This document shows, in pieces, positions 54,244 to 62,453 of a stretch of 64,000 bases of DNA. The DNA comes from Enemella evansiae (lineage in GTDB: Bacteria; Actinomycetota; Actinomycetes; Propionibacteriales; Propionibacteriaceae). The stretch spans positions 124,001-188,000 of the forward strand of contig NZ_NMVP01000023.1 in assembly GCF_002250705.1 (NCBI RefSeq), written 5' to 3'. A program made the position numbers and the translations under genes. The number at the start of each line of letters is the position of its first letter. Within the stretch, counting starts at the first letter, position 1. The notes below the pieces were generated by a model. It ran no database searches. It was not told the origin of the DNA and saw nothing but the letters and a program-made list of their open reading frames with translations.

Positions 54244-54942
54244 ATGATGAACAGCAGCAGCGATCGCGAACACCTCGACCACCTCGCCGAGGACTGGGCG
54301 TACCTGGTCGAACACAGCGGGGCACGGGTCCGCGGCTGGGCCGAGCGACACCCGGTGCTGGCCGGCTGCGAGGGGCCCCTGGCGGTGCTGGAGCGGATCG
54401 CCGAGCAGCCCGATGCGACGCTGGCGGCGCTGCTCGCCGAGGATGCCGCCGGTTGCCCGCTGGCCGGGCGGGTGGTGCTGCAGACCATGCTGCCGAAGCT
54501 GCGACGGATGGCGCGGCGGGACCCGTCGGCCGGAATCGATGACTATCTCGCGCAGCTGTGGCTGGTGATCCGGCGGTATCCGCTGGACCGCCGGCCACGC
54601 CGGATCGCGGCCAACCTGGCCCTGGACACGCTGAAGGCGGTGCGTGCGGAGCGGCACCAGCAGCTGGTCCCCGTGGCCGAGCCCGAGCTGGAGCGATTGC
54701 TGCCGCCGGTGCTGGAGACCGCCGACGAGCTCACCGCCCGCCGGCTGATCCGCGCCGCCCGCCGGCTCGGCCTGATCGACCGGGCCACCGGCGCCCTGCT
54801 CGCCACCGTGTACGCCGAGGGCTGCAGCGGGGCGGCCGCCGCCGAACGCCACCACGCCAACCCCGGCGCCGTCCGGCAGCGCTGCCATGTCGCGGTACGC
54901 CGGATGCGCGCCCACGCCGCCGAACTCGCCGAGATCGCCTGA
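54244..54942 (+). CDS. Sigma-factor-like HTH protein
   Basis: This 232-residue protein has an N-terminal region that could be a degenerate sigma-2-like helical domain (AGIDDYLAQLWLVIRRYPLDRRPRRIAANLALDTLKAVRAER) and a C-terminal helix-turn-helix resembling sigma-70 region 4 (EGCSGAAAAERHHANPGAVRQRCHVAVRRMRA). It lacks the aromatic -10 recognition pattern of true group 4 sigma factors as far as I can see. ATG ATG at 54244 follows GAAGGGAGC. Upstream tandem repeats may be its operator. Confidence 0.6.
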   Translation: MMNSSSDREHLDHLAEDWAYLVEHSGARVRGWAERHPVLAGCEGPLAVLERIAEQPDATLAALLAEDAAGCPLAGRVVLQTMLPKLRRMARRDPSAGIDDYLAQLWLVIRRYPLDRRPRRIAANLALDTLKAVRAERHQQLVPVAEPELERLLPPVLETADELTARRLIRAARRLGLIDRATGALLATVYAEGCSGAAAAERHHANPGAVRQRCHVAVRRMRAHAAELAEIA

Positions 54943-55319
54943 CGCCCATCGAATGGCGAGCCATGCCCAGCGGACACCCCCACGCTCATCGAGTAGCGAG
55001 CCATGCGCAGCGAAGCGGAGCAATGGATCGCGTGTCGAGATGAGCCAGTTCGTCTCGACACGGTCGCTGCGCGACCTACTCGACGAACGTATGAAGCCGG
55101 TGCCCCACCACGCTCATCGAGTAGCGAGCCATGCGCAGCGAAGCGGAGCAATGGATCGCGTGTCGAGATGAGCCAGTTCGTCTCGACACGGTCGCTGCGC
55201 GACCTACTCGACGAACGTGGGGGGTCGGTCGCTGCGCGACCTACTCGACGAACGTGGGGGGCCGGCGCTGCGCGACCTACTCGACGAACGTTGTGGGGTC
55301 GCGACCTGCTCGACGAGCG
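54942..55319. repeat. R1 hairpin repeat cluster D with 110-base direct duplication
   Basis: The 387-base gap between converging genes is built from R1 copies: a degenerate copy (54942-54975), two identical 110-base units (54981-55090 and 55109-55218) each holding a long-form and a short-form copy, then tandem partial copies ending near 55258, 55290 and 55319. Here the outer arms are TTCGTC/GACGAA, not TTCATC/GATGAA, and the long-form inner stem is GCGAGCCAT/ATGGATCGC (8 of 9). No gene was found in the gap. Confidence 0.92.
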
Positions 55320-55329
55320 GGGCGAGTGC

Positions 55330-55482
55330 TCAGCCGGCGTGCGGGGGGCGTTCGGTGGGGCTCAGCGGGTCGGTGGCCTCGGCCCAGAGTTCGGCCTCGG
55401 CCTGGGCCTTGCGGTTCTGCCGCACCATGACCACCCCGAGCGTCCCGACGACCCCGGCCAGCAACACGAGCAGCTTCTTCAT
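55330..55482 (-). CDS. DLW-39-like small protein
   Basis: This 50-residue protein starts MKKLLVLLAGVVGTLGVV, continues with VRQNRKAQAEAELWAEATD and ends PPHAG before TGA. One N-terminal membrane helix plus the charged (A/D)LWxEATD segment is the pattern of the actinobacterial DLW-39 family (named for its Asp-Leu-Trp motif; Glu-Leu-Trp here). Function unknown. Its stop lies right at the edge of R1 cluster D. Confidence 0.75.
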   Translation of the reverse strand: MKKLLVLLAGVVGTLGVVMVRQNRKAQAEAELWAEATDPLSPTERPPHAG

Positions 55483-55528
55483 GGGGCAAAGGCTACGGGG
55501 GTGCTCCCAAGCGGTCTACGGTGGTCGC

Positions 55529-56143
55529 ATGCAGCAGAGGCGTACCGCGCGACACGGCATCCTGGTGGCAGTGACGATCGGTTGCCTGGCCGTGCTGCCA
55601 CTGGCCGGCTGCGGCAAGCCGCCCACCCCGGGGGCAACGACACCGGGCGCCTCGGCCGGTGCGGACGGGCCGGGGACGATCCCGAGCTCGAGCCCGACGC
55701 GCGCCGATCCGGTGGCGGCACCGACCGATCCGCCGACCGGTGACAAGTTCACCTTCGACCAGGCGGCTCGCTACGACGACGGGGTGCTGGTCGAGATCGC
55801 CACCATCGCCAAGGCGGTGACGAATCCGCAGCAGCACGGCGCCGAGGGCACCGAGGGCAGCATGGTGGTCGCGGAGATCCTGGTCACCAACCAGTCCAGC
55901 CAGCCCTACGACACCTCCGCGATCACCGTCTGGGGCTACTACGACGACGTCGGCGCCCCCAAGATCGTCGACGAGACCAAGCAGCTCGGCGATTCCTTCT
56001 CCGGTGTCGTCCAACCCGGTGCACAGGCCAAGGCGACGATGGGCTTCGCGATCCCGGCCGACCAGCTGCAGAACGTGACGATCATGATCGACGGTGGCGC
56101 CGCCGACAAGGGCCCGGTCCAGTTCAGCGGCCCGGTGCAGTAG
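55529..56143 (+). CDS. Lipoprotein with DUF4352-like domain
   Basis: This 204-residue protein has a lipoprotein signal (hydrophobic core ending LPLAGC, Cys28), a Pro/Thr/Ser-rich linker to about residue 70, and a beta-rich domain (VVAEILVTNQSSQPYDTSAITV, GVVQPGAQAKATMGFAIP) typical of DUF4352/immunoglobulin-like extracellular modules. Role unknown. It converges on and overlaps the GH88-type gene by 20 bases. Confidence 0.75.
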   Translation: MQQRRTARHGILVAVTIGCLAVLPLAGCGKPPTPGATTPGASAGADGPGTIPSSSPTRADPVAAPTDPPTGDKFTFDQAARYDDGVLVEIATIAKAVTNPQQHGAEGTEGSMVVAEILVTNQSSQPYDTSAITVWGYYDDVGAPKIVDETKQLGDSFSGVVQPGAQAKATMGFAIPADQLQNVTIMIDGGAADKGPVQFSGPVQ

Positions 56144-57200
56144 CCCCGAGCAGTCGCTCGCGGGCGATCGCCGCGAAGACGAACGCGGCCACCCCGTAGT
56201 CCCAGTTCGCGCCCCGCGGGACCAGCAGATAACCGGTCCGCGGGAACAGCGGCAGCGGAATGGTCGGCCCGGAGATCTCCGGCAGCACCCACCGGCCGCG
56301 CTCGGTGTGCACCGCAGCGGTGACCGCGGCCAGTGCCAGCTCGGCGGGCTCCCGATACCAGCCCGGCAGCAGCCCCAGGCGTACCCCGCTGAACCAGCCG
56401 GCCGCCGCCAGCGCGGTCGCCGACAGCTCCCGATAGGAGGGCTGGCTGAGCAGGGTGTTGAACGCCCCGTCGGGTCGCTGCCGGGCCACCATCGCCGACG
56501 AGGTACGCCCCAGCAGACCAGCGATCGCATCGGCGCGCGGGTGCGCCACCCCGATCGCCTCGACGATCATCGGCAACGCCGCCAGCACCCAGCCATTGCC
56601 GCGACCCCAGAAAACTCCTTGTGGATAAGGCTCCCGGCGACCCGCCCACCAGGCGTGCGCCCACAGTCCGGTCCGCTCGTCCTGCAGCAACCGGGCGTAC
56701 TGCTCCGGTTGCCGGGCGGCCAGCTCGACCAGATCGGCCTCGCCCCGGTCGCGGCCGCGGATCGCGGCGAACACCCCGAACATCATCAGGCTGTCCACCC
56801 AGACCGAGCGCGGATAGAGCCGCCCGATCGCGCTCGGGCCGAGATGGTTGGTGACATCGTCGACGAGCCGCGGTTCGTGCCGCAGATAGTGCACCACCCG
56901 CTCGGTGAGTTCGGCCAGCCGCGGATCGTCGGTACGCCGCCCGAGCGGGTGCGTGATCAGCGCGGGCGCGGCCATGTCGGACTGGTCGATCCGCGACGGA
57001 TGGGTGAGATGGTGCTCGGCCCAGGCACCCAGCCAGTCGTCATAGTGCCCGGGGGCGTACGCCTCCAGCTCGGTCAGCGCGAAGCCGAGCAGCGCCGGAC
57101 CCCAGCTCCACCGGCGGATCCGGCCCTGCGCCAGGTCCCGGCCGGTGAGGTCGTCGCAGAGCGCGATCGCGGTGCGCAGCGGATCGGGGGTGGTCACCAT
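56124..57200 (-). CDS. GH88/GH105-type unsaturated glucuronyl hydrolase
   Basis: This 358-residue (alpha/alpha)6-barrel protein has the central VDSLMM motif with its catalytic-position Asp, the HAWW segment and WGRGNGWVLAALP, all typical of unsaturated rhamnogalacturonyl or glucuronyl hydrolases. These remove the unsaturated uronic acid left at the end of oligosaccharides by polysaccharide lyases. No signal peptide, so it acts in the cytosol. It overlaps the upstream unknown gene by 7 bases and shares an operon with it and a GPH symporter. Confidence 0.85.
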   Translation of the reverse strand: MVTTPDPLRTAIALCDDLTGRDLAQGRIRRWSWGPALLGFALTELEAYAPGHYDDWLGAWAEHHLTHPSRIDQSDMAAPALITHPLGRRTDDPRLAELTERVVHYLRHEPRLVDDVTNHLGPSAIGRLYPRSVWVDSLMMFGVFAAIRGRDRGEADLVELAARQPEQYARLLQDERTGLWAHAWWAGRREPYPQGVFWGRGNGWVLAALPMIVEAIGVAHPRADAIAGLLGRTSSAMVARQRPDGAFNTLLSQPSYRELSATALAAAGWFSGVRLGLLPGWYREPAELALAAVTAAVHTERGRWVLPEISGPTIPLPLFPRTGYLLVPRGANWDYGVAAFVFAAIARERLLGATAPGR

Positions 57201-59122
57201 GCTTCCCTTCGACGATTCGTCCAGTCCAGCCGCAATCCCTTGCCGGCATGGGAGATCTCGATCTGCCCCGGTTCCCTGGCCACGGTGGCGAACCGACTGT
57301 CCAACCGGGGATACTCGGTCTCGATCGGCTGCCCGTCGACCAGCGCGGGACCGTCGCGGCGCAGTGAGAGGGTGGTCCGGCCGCGGGCCGCCGGACCGGT
57401 GGGCAACCGCCAGCTGGCGAGGTCGCCGGCGAGCAGCAGCGGGCTGGCGGCGATGCCCCGAGCGAACTCGGCCAGGCTGCCGGATTCGCCGATGTCGGAG
57501 CAGAGCACCGCCCAGCCGGTGAGTTCGCCGGACTGGATGAAGTCGTGGCTTCGACTCGTACCTCGCTCAGCCGACGTGGGTTGCTCAACCAGCGGGCGTG
57601 CGGCGCGGACGCCGATCAGTGAGTCCCCCGCCCGGCCGCAGATCCAGTCCGGTCCGCGCAGCACCTCATCGAAGCGTTCGGTGGGGAACCACAGATGGCT
57701 GAACAGCGGCCTGGTCGATTCCAGATAACCGCCCCGGACGCGCAGATCGTGCACCGCGAGCAGCGCATTGCCGTCGGCGACCACATCGGGGTTGATGCCG
57801 TTGCCGACCCAGTAGGCCGGGGAGAAGCCGCGGGCGGTGTCGTCGAACATCGGCGCCCCGGGGTGGTTGGCGAAGACCGTGACATCACCCGGCAGGGTGG
57901 CCTGCCACAGATGCTGCTGGTCGCCGAATTCCCGTGGCTGGTAACGCTGTGCGGCCGACAGCAGCCAACCCCGGGTCCGGGTGGTGAGCACGTTCGCCCG
58001 CTGGATCGCGACGCCCTGGGTGGCCGGGTTGAGCAACCGGACCAGCGCCGGCAGCAGGCCGGTACGCCGCAGCGGTGCGAACGGTGCCAGCGGGGCCAGG
58101 AAGGAGTTGCTGCGCAACCGCCAGCGGTCGAACAGCGCCATCGTGTCGTCGATGGACTCCGGGGTGGTGAAGGCCTCCATCAACCAGAAGAAGAGACCCC
58201 GGCGTACCCGGTCCCCGCCGACCGCGGTGGCGACCTCGGCCAGGTCCAGTCCGTGGCTGGCGCGGACCTGGAGATCCCCTTCCTCAGCGGCGATCGCGGC
58301 GATCACCTCGGGAACCCGATACCGGCTGCGGAAGATGTACGCCGCGGAGATCCGGGTCGGATCGGGCTCCCCCGGCCCGCCGAACGCATCCCGCAGGATG
58401 TCGTTCACATCGGCCGTCGCCGGATCCTGCTTCTGCGCCTCGTAACAGCGTCCGGCGCTGCCCACGAACCGCCCGCCGAAGCGGTGCAGCGCCAGATCGA
58501 GATGCAGCAGGTCGAGCACCATCGTCGCCCCGGTGCGCAGCGACTCGTCGGGGGCGTGGTCGATCAACAGCGCCAGCGGGGCGATGTCCTCCTCGTAGTA
58601 GGTGTTCGACAGCCACTCGGTGAACCCGAACCGGAACCGGTCGGCGAGCCAGACCCGCAACCGTGCCGCACCCCGTTCCCGGCGCCGCAGCCCGTTGACG
58701 CCGAGATTTCCGAAAACCCCGTCCGGGAAGAGGTTTCCGGCCAGGTACTCGCAGACCGCGAACAGGCACTGGTGGTTCTCCGACCAGTAGCACATCGAGT
58801 CCTCGCCCGGTTCGTCCATCCAGTAGCGGAATCCGAGGATGCTGGCGTCGATCCGGGCCAGCGTGGCGGATGAGAGCAGGTCGGCCCACTCATAGCGCAC
58901 CTTGAGCAGGGTGATCATCCGGAAGTCGGCGCAGTCGATGCGGGCATCGACGAAGTCGCAGAGCGCGAGCAGTTCGGTCTCATCGATGCGCCGCCCGGCG
59001 GCCAGATCGGTGATACCGGCGAAGGAGGCGCCGGTCATCTTGACCGCCATCCCCGGATCCTCGCCACCGCTGGGCGCCCGCGCCTCATCGGTCGCTCCGC
59101 TGATCGTCCAGTCGCTCGTCAT
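57194..59122 (-). CDS. Large conserved protein of unknown function in uronate operon
   Basis: This 642-residue protein runs from ATG 59122, which overlaps the symporter stop. I do not recognise a named family. Residues about 60-240 are rich in aromatic and acidic residues in alpha-helical spacing (GFRYWMDEPGEDSMCYWSENHQ, WLSNTYYEEDIAPLALL), resembling an (alpha/alpha) toroid of a polysaccharide-degrading enzyme; the C-terminal 250 residues are beta-rich. No signal peptide. An R2 repeat is translated as TSAERGTSRSHD near residue 520. A lyase or hydrolase for the imported oligosaccharide is a reasonable guess. Confidence 0.55.
   Translation of the reverse strand: MTSDWTISGATDEARAPSGGEDPGMAVKMTGASFAGITDLAAGRRIDETELLALCDFVDARIDCADFRMITLLKVRYEWADLLSSATLARIDASILGFRYWMDEPGEDSMCYWSENHQCLFAVCEYLAGNLFPDGVFGNLGVNGLRRRERGAARLRVWLADRFRFGFTEWLSNTYYEEDIAPLALLIDHAPDESLRTGATMVLDLLHLDLALHRFGGRFVGSAGRCYEAQKQDPATADVNDILRDAFGGPGEPDPTRISAAYIFRSRYRVPEVIAAIAAEEGDLQVRASHGLDLAEVATAVGGDRVRRGLFFWLMEAFTTPESIDDTMALFDRWRLRSNSFLAPLAPFAPLRRTGLLPALVRLLNPATQGVAIQRANVLTTRTRGWLLSAAQRYQPREFGDQQHLWQATLPGDVTVFANHPGAPMFDDTARGFSPAYWVGNGINPDVVADGNALLAVHDLRVRGGYLESTRPLFSHLWFPTERFDEVLRGPDWICGRAGDSLIGVRAARPLVEQPTSAERGTSRSHDFIQSGELTGWAVLCSDIGESGSLAEFARGIAASPLLLAGDLASWRLPTGPAARGRTTLSLRRDGPALVDGQPIETEYPRLDSRFATVAREPGQIEISHAGKGLRLDWTNRRREAW
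57545..57575 (-). repeat. R2 short repeat, in frame inside coding sequence
   Basis: On the coding strand this reads GTCGGCTGAGCGAGGTACGA followed by GTCGAAGCCAC, one base different from 54051-54080. It is translated as SAERGTSRSH in the beta-rich C-terminal part of the unknown protein. Confidence 0.75.
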
Positions 59123-60528
59123 CGTTGCTCCAGGGTGTCGGTCACGGTGGCGCCGCGGCGCCGATCCAGCTCCGCGGCGATCCCACGGGTGCGGTCCAGG
59201 GTGAGGGGATAGCGTCGGGAAATGAACCAGGCAACGGAAAGCAGCGTGAACACCCCGACCAGCAGTACCAGCCGGATGCCCCAGATCGCAGACTCCGGTT
59301 GCTGCGGCGGGAGCTGCCCGGCGACCGGGACGCGGTAACCGGTGAGATAGAGCATCAGCCCGATCAGCTGGATCGTGATCGCCGCCGCCACGCCCCGGGT
59401 GAAGGTCATCAGACCGCCGAAGGAGCCGGCGTCGCGGCGTCCGGTGGCCAACTCGGCGGCGTCCAGCACATCGGGGAAGATCACCCAGCTGAGCAGCTGG
59501 GCACCCGACATCCCGATCGCCAGCAGGGCCGCTGCGGCGTACACCCCCAGCGGCGAGCCACCGCGCGGATAGAGCGCGACGACCCAGATCGCGACCAGTG
59601 CCACCGGCAGCAGCGTGCGATAGATGGTGTGTTTGCTGACCCGCTTCACCAGCTGCCCGACGATCGGGAAGGCGATCAGGTTGATGGCGATGAAGGTGCC
59701 CAGGAAGACGGTCGGGTTGATGCCGCGGACCACGTTGGCGGAGTAGTAGAGCAGGGTCGCGGAGATGATGTCCATCGCGATCGCCTGCGCCAGGTACATG
59801 CCGAGCAGCACCCGGAAGGCCGGCACCTTCAGCGGTGCGGCGAACCCGCTGAAGAAGCGAAGTCGCGTCGGTCTCGGTGGCAGCGGAACCCGTTCCCGGC
59901 AACAGATTCCGACCAGCAGCACCAGGATCGTGAACACCGACCCGAAGCCGCCGACCAGGGCGAGCTGCAGGCCCCGGGCGGAGAGCGACCCCTCGCGGTA
60001 GAGGGTGACCAGTTGGGTGGCGATCAGGGTGAGCGAGGCACTGGCGACGGTGGAACAGAGCAGCCGAAGCACATTGATCCGGTTGCGGATCGCCGGGTCG
60101 GTGCTCAACTCGGTGCTCAGCGAGGCATAGGGCACCGCGATCGTCGTCTGGATGGTGTTGTAGACGATGTAGGTGCCCATCGCCCACGCTGCCAGGGCGA
60201 GCTGGTCGCGGACCGGGGGTTGCGGCCACCAGAGCAGGGTCATCCCGCCGATCAGCAGCAACCCGCCGCCGATGATCCACGGCCGGCGCCGACCGATCCG
60301 GGTCCGGGTACGGTCGCTGAGCGCACCGGTGAGCGGGTCGTTGATCGCATCCCAGAGTTTCGCGAGCAGCGCCGCGGTCCCGGCGAGCGCCGGATTCAAC
60401 CCGACGATGTCGGTGAGGAAGACCAGGTGCAGCACCGCGATCAGCGAGGACGCGCCCCCGGCGTACGCATCGCCGAGCGCGAAGACGGTCCGCTCCGCGC
60501 GCCCGGGACCCGGTGGGATGCGGGTCAC
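59119..60528 (-). CDS. GPH-family sugar:cation symporter
   Basis: This 469-residue 12-helix transporter is of the glycoside-pentoside-hexuronide family (GDAYAGGASSLIAVLHLVFLTDIVG at the start, KLWDAINDPLTGALSDRTRTRIGRRRPW in loop 2-3). With a GH88-type hydrolase and a large unknown enzyme in the same operon, an unsaturated uronate-containing oligosaccharide is the likely substrate. GTG 60528 overlaps the membrane-protein stop as GTGA. Confidence 0.87.
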   Translation of the reverse strand: MTRIPPGPGRAERTVFALGDAYAGGASSLIAVLHLVFLTDIVGLNPALAGTAALLAKLWDAINDPLTGALSDRTRTRIGRRRPWIIGGGLLLIGGMTLLWWPQPPVRDQLALAAWAMGTYIVYNTIQTTIAVPYASLSTELSTDPAIRNRINVLRLLCSTVASASLTLIATQLVTLYREGSLSARGLQLALVGGFGSVFTILVLLVGICCRERVPLPPRPTRLRFFSGFAAPLKVPAFRVLLGMYLAQAIAMDIISATLLYYSANVVRGINPTVFLGTFIAINLIAFPIVGQLVKRVSKHTIYRTLLPVALVAIWVVALYPRGGSPLGVYAAAALLAIGMSGAQLLSWVIFPDVLDAAELATGRRDAGSFGGLMTFTRGVAAAITIQLIGLMLYLTGYRVPVAGQLPPQQPESAIWGIRLVLLVGVFTLLSVAWFISRRYPLTLDRTRGIAAELDRRRGATVTDTLEQR

Positions 60529-62453
60529 GGGAATTCCTGGGTGGGGGGATTCCTCTCGACACGGTCGCTGCGCGACCTACTCGAGGAACGTGGGGGGACA
60601 CGGTCGCTGCGCGACCTACTCGAGGAACGTGGGGGGACACGGTCGCTGCGCGACCTACTCGAGGAACGTGGGGGGACACGGTCGCTGCTGGCAGCCAGCG
60701 GGGACTTGGGTTCGACGAGGATCGGGTGATCGACCCGGAATTCCTCGCCGGGGCGTTGATCGCCGCCCTCGCGGCCGCGGACCGCGAGCAGCAGTCCGGC
60801 GACCAGGGCGGCGAGCAGCAGGGCCCCGCCGAGCTGGTCGTCGCCGCCGTTCTCCAGCACCTTGAGCTGCGCGGTGCCCGGGGATCCGCTGAGCGCGAAG
60901 TGCGAGACGGTCATCCCGATCAGGGTCATGTTGGCCAGCGCCAGCAGCACCCGGACGTAGTGCGGCAGGGTCCGGCTGTGGCCGCGGGCCATCTGGTATT
61001 CGGTGAGCTGGCGCCAGAGCAGACCGAGCAGCAACAGCGCCCCGCCACCGGTGGCGGCGAAGATGGCGGCCAACGGTTCGTCGATGATGTCGCGGTATTC
61101 GTGCAGCCGCCCGATCAGCAGCAGGGAGGCGATCGCCAGCCCCCGGTCCGCGGTGAGCCGCCGGGTCGCGAGCAACCAGATCAGCACGCCGGTGGCCAGC
61201 AGCACCGAGGCCGAGACGATCTGCCGGGTGTCGAAGGTGACCTGCAGCAGCAGCACCAGTTGGGTGACCAGCAGCCCACCGCCGAACACGGTCGCCAGCA
61301 ACGCGGCCGCGGTCCGGCCCCGGCGCGCCCACAACACCCCCAGGCCGATCGCCACCGCGGCCGCTGGGACCGCGGCCAGGCCACCGGTCCAGAAGGAGTC
61401 CAACCGGACCCGGCGCAGCCCGAACAGGCTGAACAGCAGTTGCAGCACCACCCCGCCGAACACCGACAGCGCCAGCAGCAGCGCCAGCGGCCACGAGGTC
61501 CGCGACCAGGCACTGGCCAGGTCGTCGACATCGGTGGGTACGCCGCGAGCCACCGAGCCCGGCGCGAACCGGAGCACCGCCAGCCCGGCGGCCGCCACCA
61601 GCAGCAGATAGCCGGCCGCCAACGCGATCCCGGCCGGCTCCATGTTCACATCGGTGACCGCCAGCCAGACCTCGCGGGCGAGCGAACCGACCACCACGAC
61701 CGCCAACAACCAGCCACCGATCAGCCGGCGGGTCCGCGTCCCGGGATCGGCACCGGGCACCGCCTCCCAGACGCCGCGGGCGGTCCAGGCGCCGAGCCGG
61801 ACCGCGAGCTCGGTCATCGCCGCACCGGCGAGCAGCGCGGAGGGGGCGGTGATCACGGTGAGCAGACTGATCCAGTAGCCGAGCAGGGTGAGGCCCCACT
61901 GCTGCATCCCCGCCCCGATGAACAGCGGCGCCAGCAACCGGCTGGCCAGCAACGACCCGATCACCAGCAGCGCGACCACGAACTCCCAGGGATTCAGCGG
62001 CCGGCGCCGGCGCCACAGCCCGAAGCCGAGCAGCACCAGCAGCGCGACCGCGGTCGGCAGCAGCCCGCTCAGTCCGGGACTGGTCGGCGTACCACCGAGC
62101 ACGACCGCCAACAGCACCGCCAGCGGCAGCTGCAACCGCCAGCCCGCATGCACCGCGGCCAGGTAGGCCAGGCTGAGGCCGACGATCGCGGCCAGCAGCA
62201 GGAACGGCCCGGTCGCCCACGGGATCGACTGGCCCCGCCCGGTGGCCAGATCCAGCATCCGCAACCGGCCGGCGGCCAGGCCGAGCACGGTCAGCAGGGC
62301 GTACAACCCGACACTGATCCCGACCAGCCAGCGCATCCCCCGCGGCCAGGGATGCTGCGGGTTCTCCTTGAGGTGGCCGCTGCGGATCGGGTCGATGAAG
62401 GTGTGCCGGACGGTGAAGCGGAGCACCTGCCAGAGCCGGGTGAGGATCGTCAT
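60525..62453 (-). CDS. Polytopic membrane protein ending in a translated R1 repeat tail
   Basis: This 642-residue protein runs from ATG 62453, which overlaps the propeller gene stop as ATGA. It has about 14 hydrophobic helices with no catalytic motif I recognise. The last 60 residues come from R1 cluster E read in frame: SDRVPPRSSSRSR repeats three times with a 13-residue (39-base) period, giving a strongly basic Ser/Arg tail. The tail continues to a stop that overlaps the next gene's GTG, so coupling is kept. Longer N-terminal readings beyond 62453 lie inside the propeller gene. Confidence 0.7.
   Translation of the reverse strand: MTILTRLWQVLRFTVRHTFIDPIRSGHLKENPQHPWPRGMRWLVGISVGLYALLTVLGLAAGRLRMLDLATGRGQSIPWATGPFLLLAAIVGLSLAYLAAVHAGWRLQLPLAVLLAVVLGGTPTSPGLSGLLPTAVALLVLLGFGLWRRRRPLNPWEFVVALLVIGSLLASRLLAPLFIGAGMQQWGLTLLGYWISLLTVITAPSALLAGAAMTELAVRLGAWTARGVWEAVPGADPGTRTRRLIGGWLLAVVVVGSLAREVWLAVTDVNMEPAGIALAAGYLLLVAAAGLAVLRFAPGSVARGVPTDVDDLASAWSRTSWPLALLLALSVFGGVVLQLLFSLFGLRRVRLDSFWTGGLAAVPAAAVAIGLGVLWARRGRTAAALLATVFGGGLLVTQLVLLLQVTFDTRQIVSASVLLATGVLIWLLATRRLTADRGLAIASLLLIGRLHEYRDIIDEPLAAIFAATGGGALLLLGLLWRQLTEYQMARGHSRTLPHYVRVLLALANMTLIGMTVSHFALSGSPGTAQLKVLENGGDDQLGGALLLAALVAGLLLAVRGREGGDQRPGEEFRVDHPILVEPKSPLAASSDRVPPRSSSRSRSDRVPPRSSSRSRSDRVPPRSSSRSRSDRVERNPPTQEFP
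60550..60687. repeat. R1 hairpin repeat cluster E, 39-base tandem array
   Basis: The first copy has the outer arms ATTCCTC and GAGGAAC (TTCCTC/GAGGAA, a third version of the pair) around GGTCGC-TGC-GCGACC. The core CACGG then recurs at 60560, 60599, 60638 and 60677, an exact 39-base period; the last copy breaks off after GTCGCTGCTGG. Unlike the other clusters, this one is in frame within the membrane-protein gene. Confidence 0.9.

Noticed and set aside
57194..60679. A 1161-residue reading of the unknown protein
   Set aside because: The frame upstream of ATG 59122 lies inside the symporter gene and the R1 array; the start at 59122 overlaps the symporter stop as ATGA.
60560..60690. CRISPR-like array with 39-base period
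   Set aside because: There are no unique spacers between repeats; units are directly abutting and belong to the R1 family.
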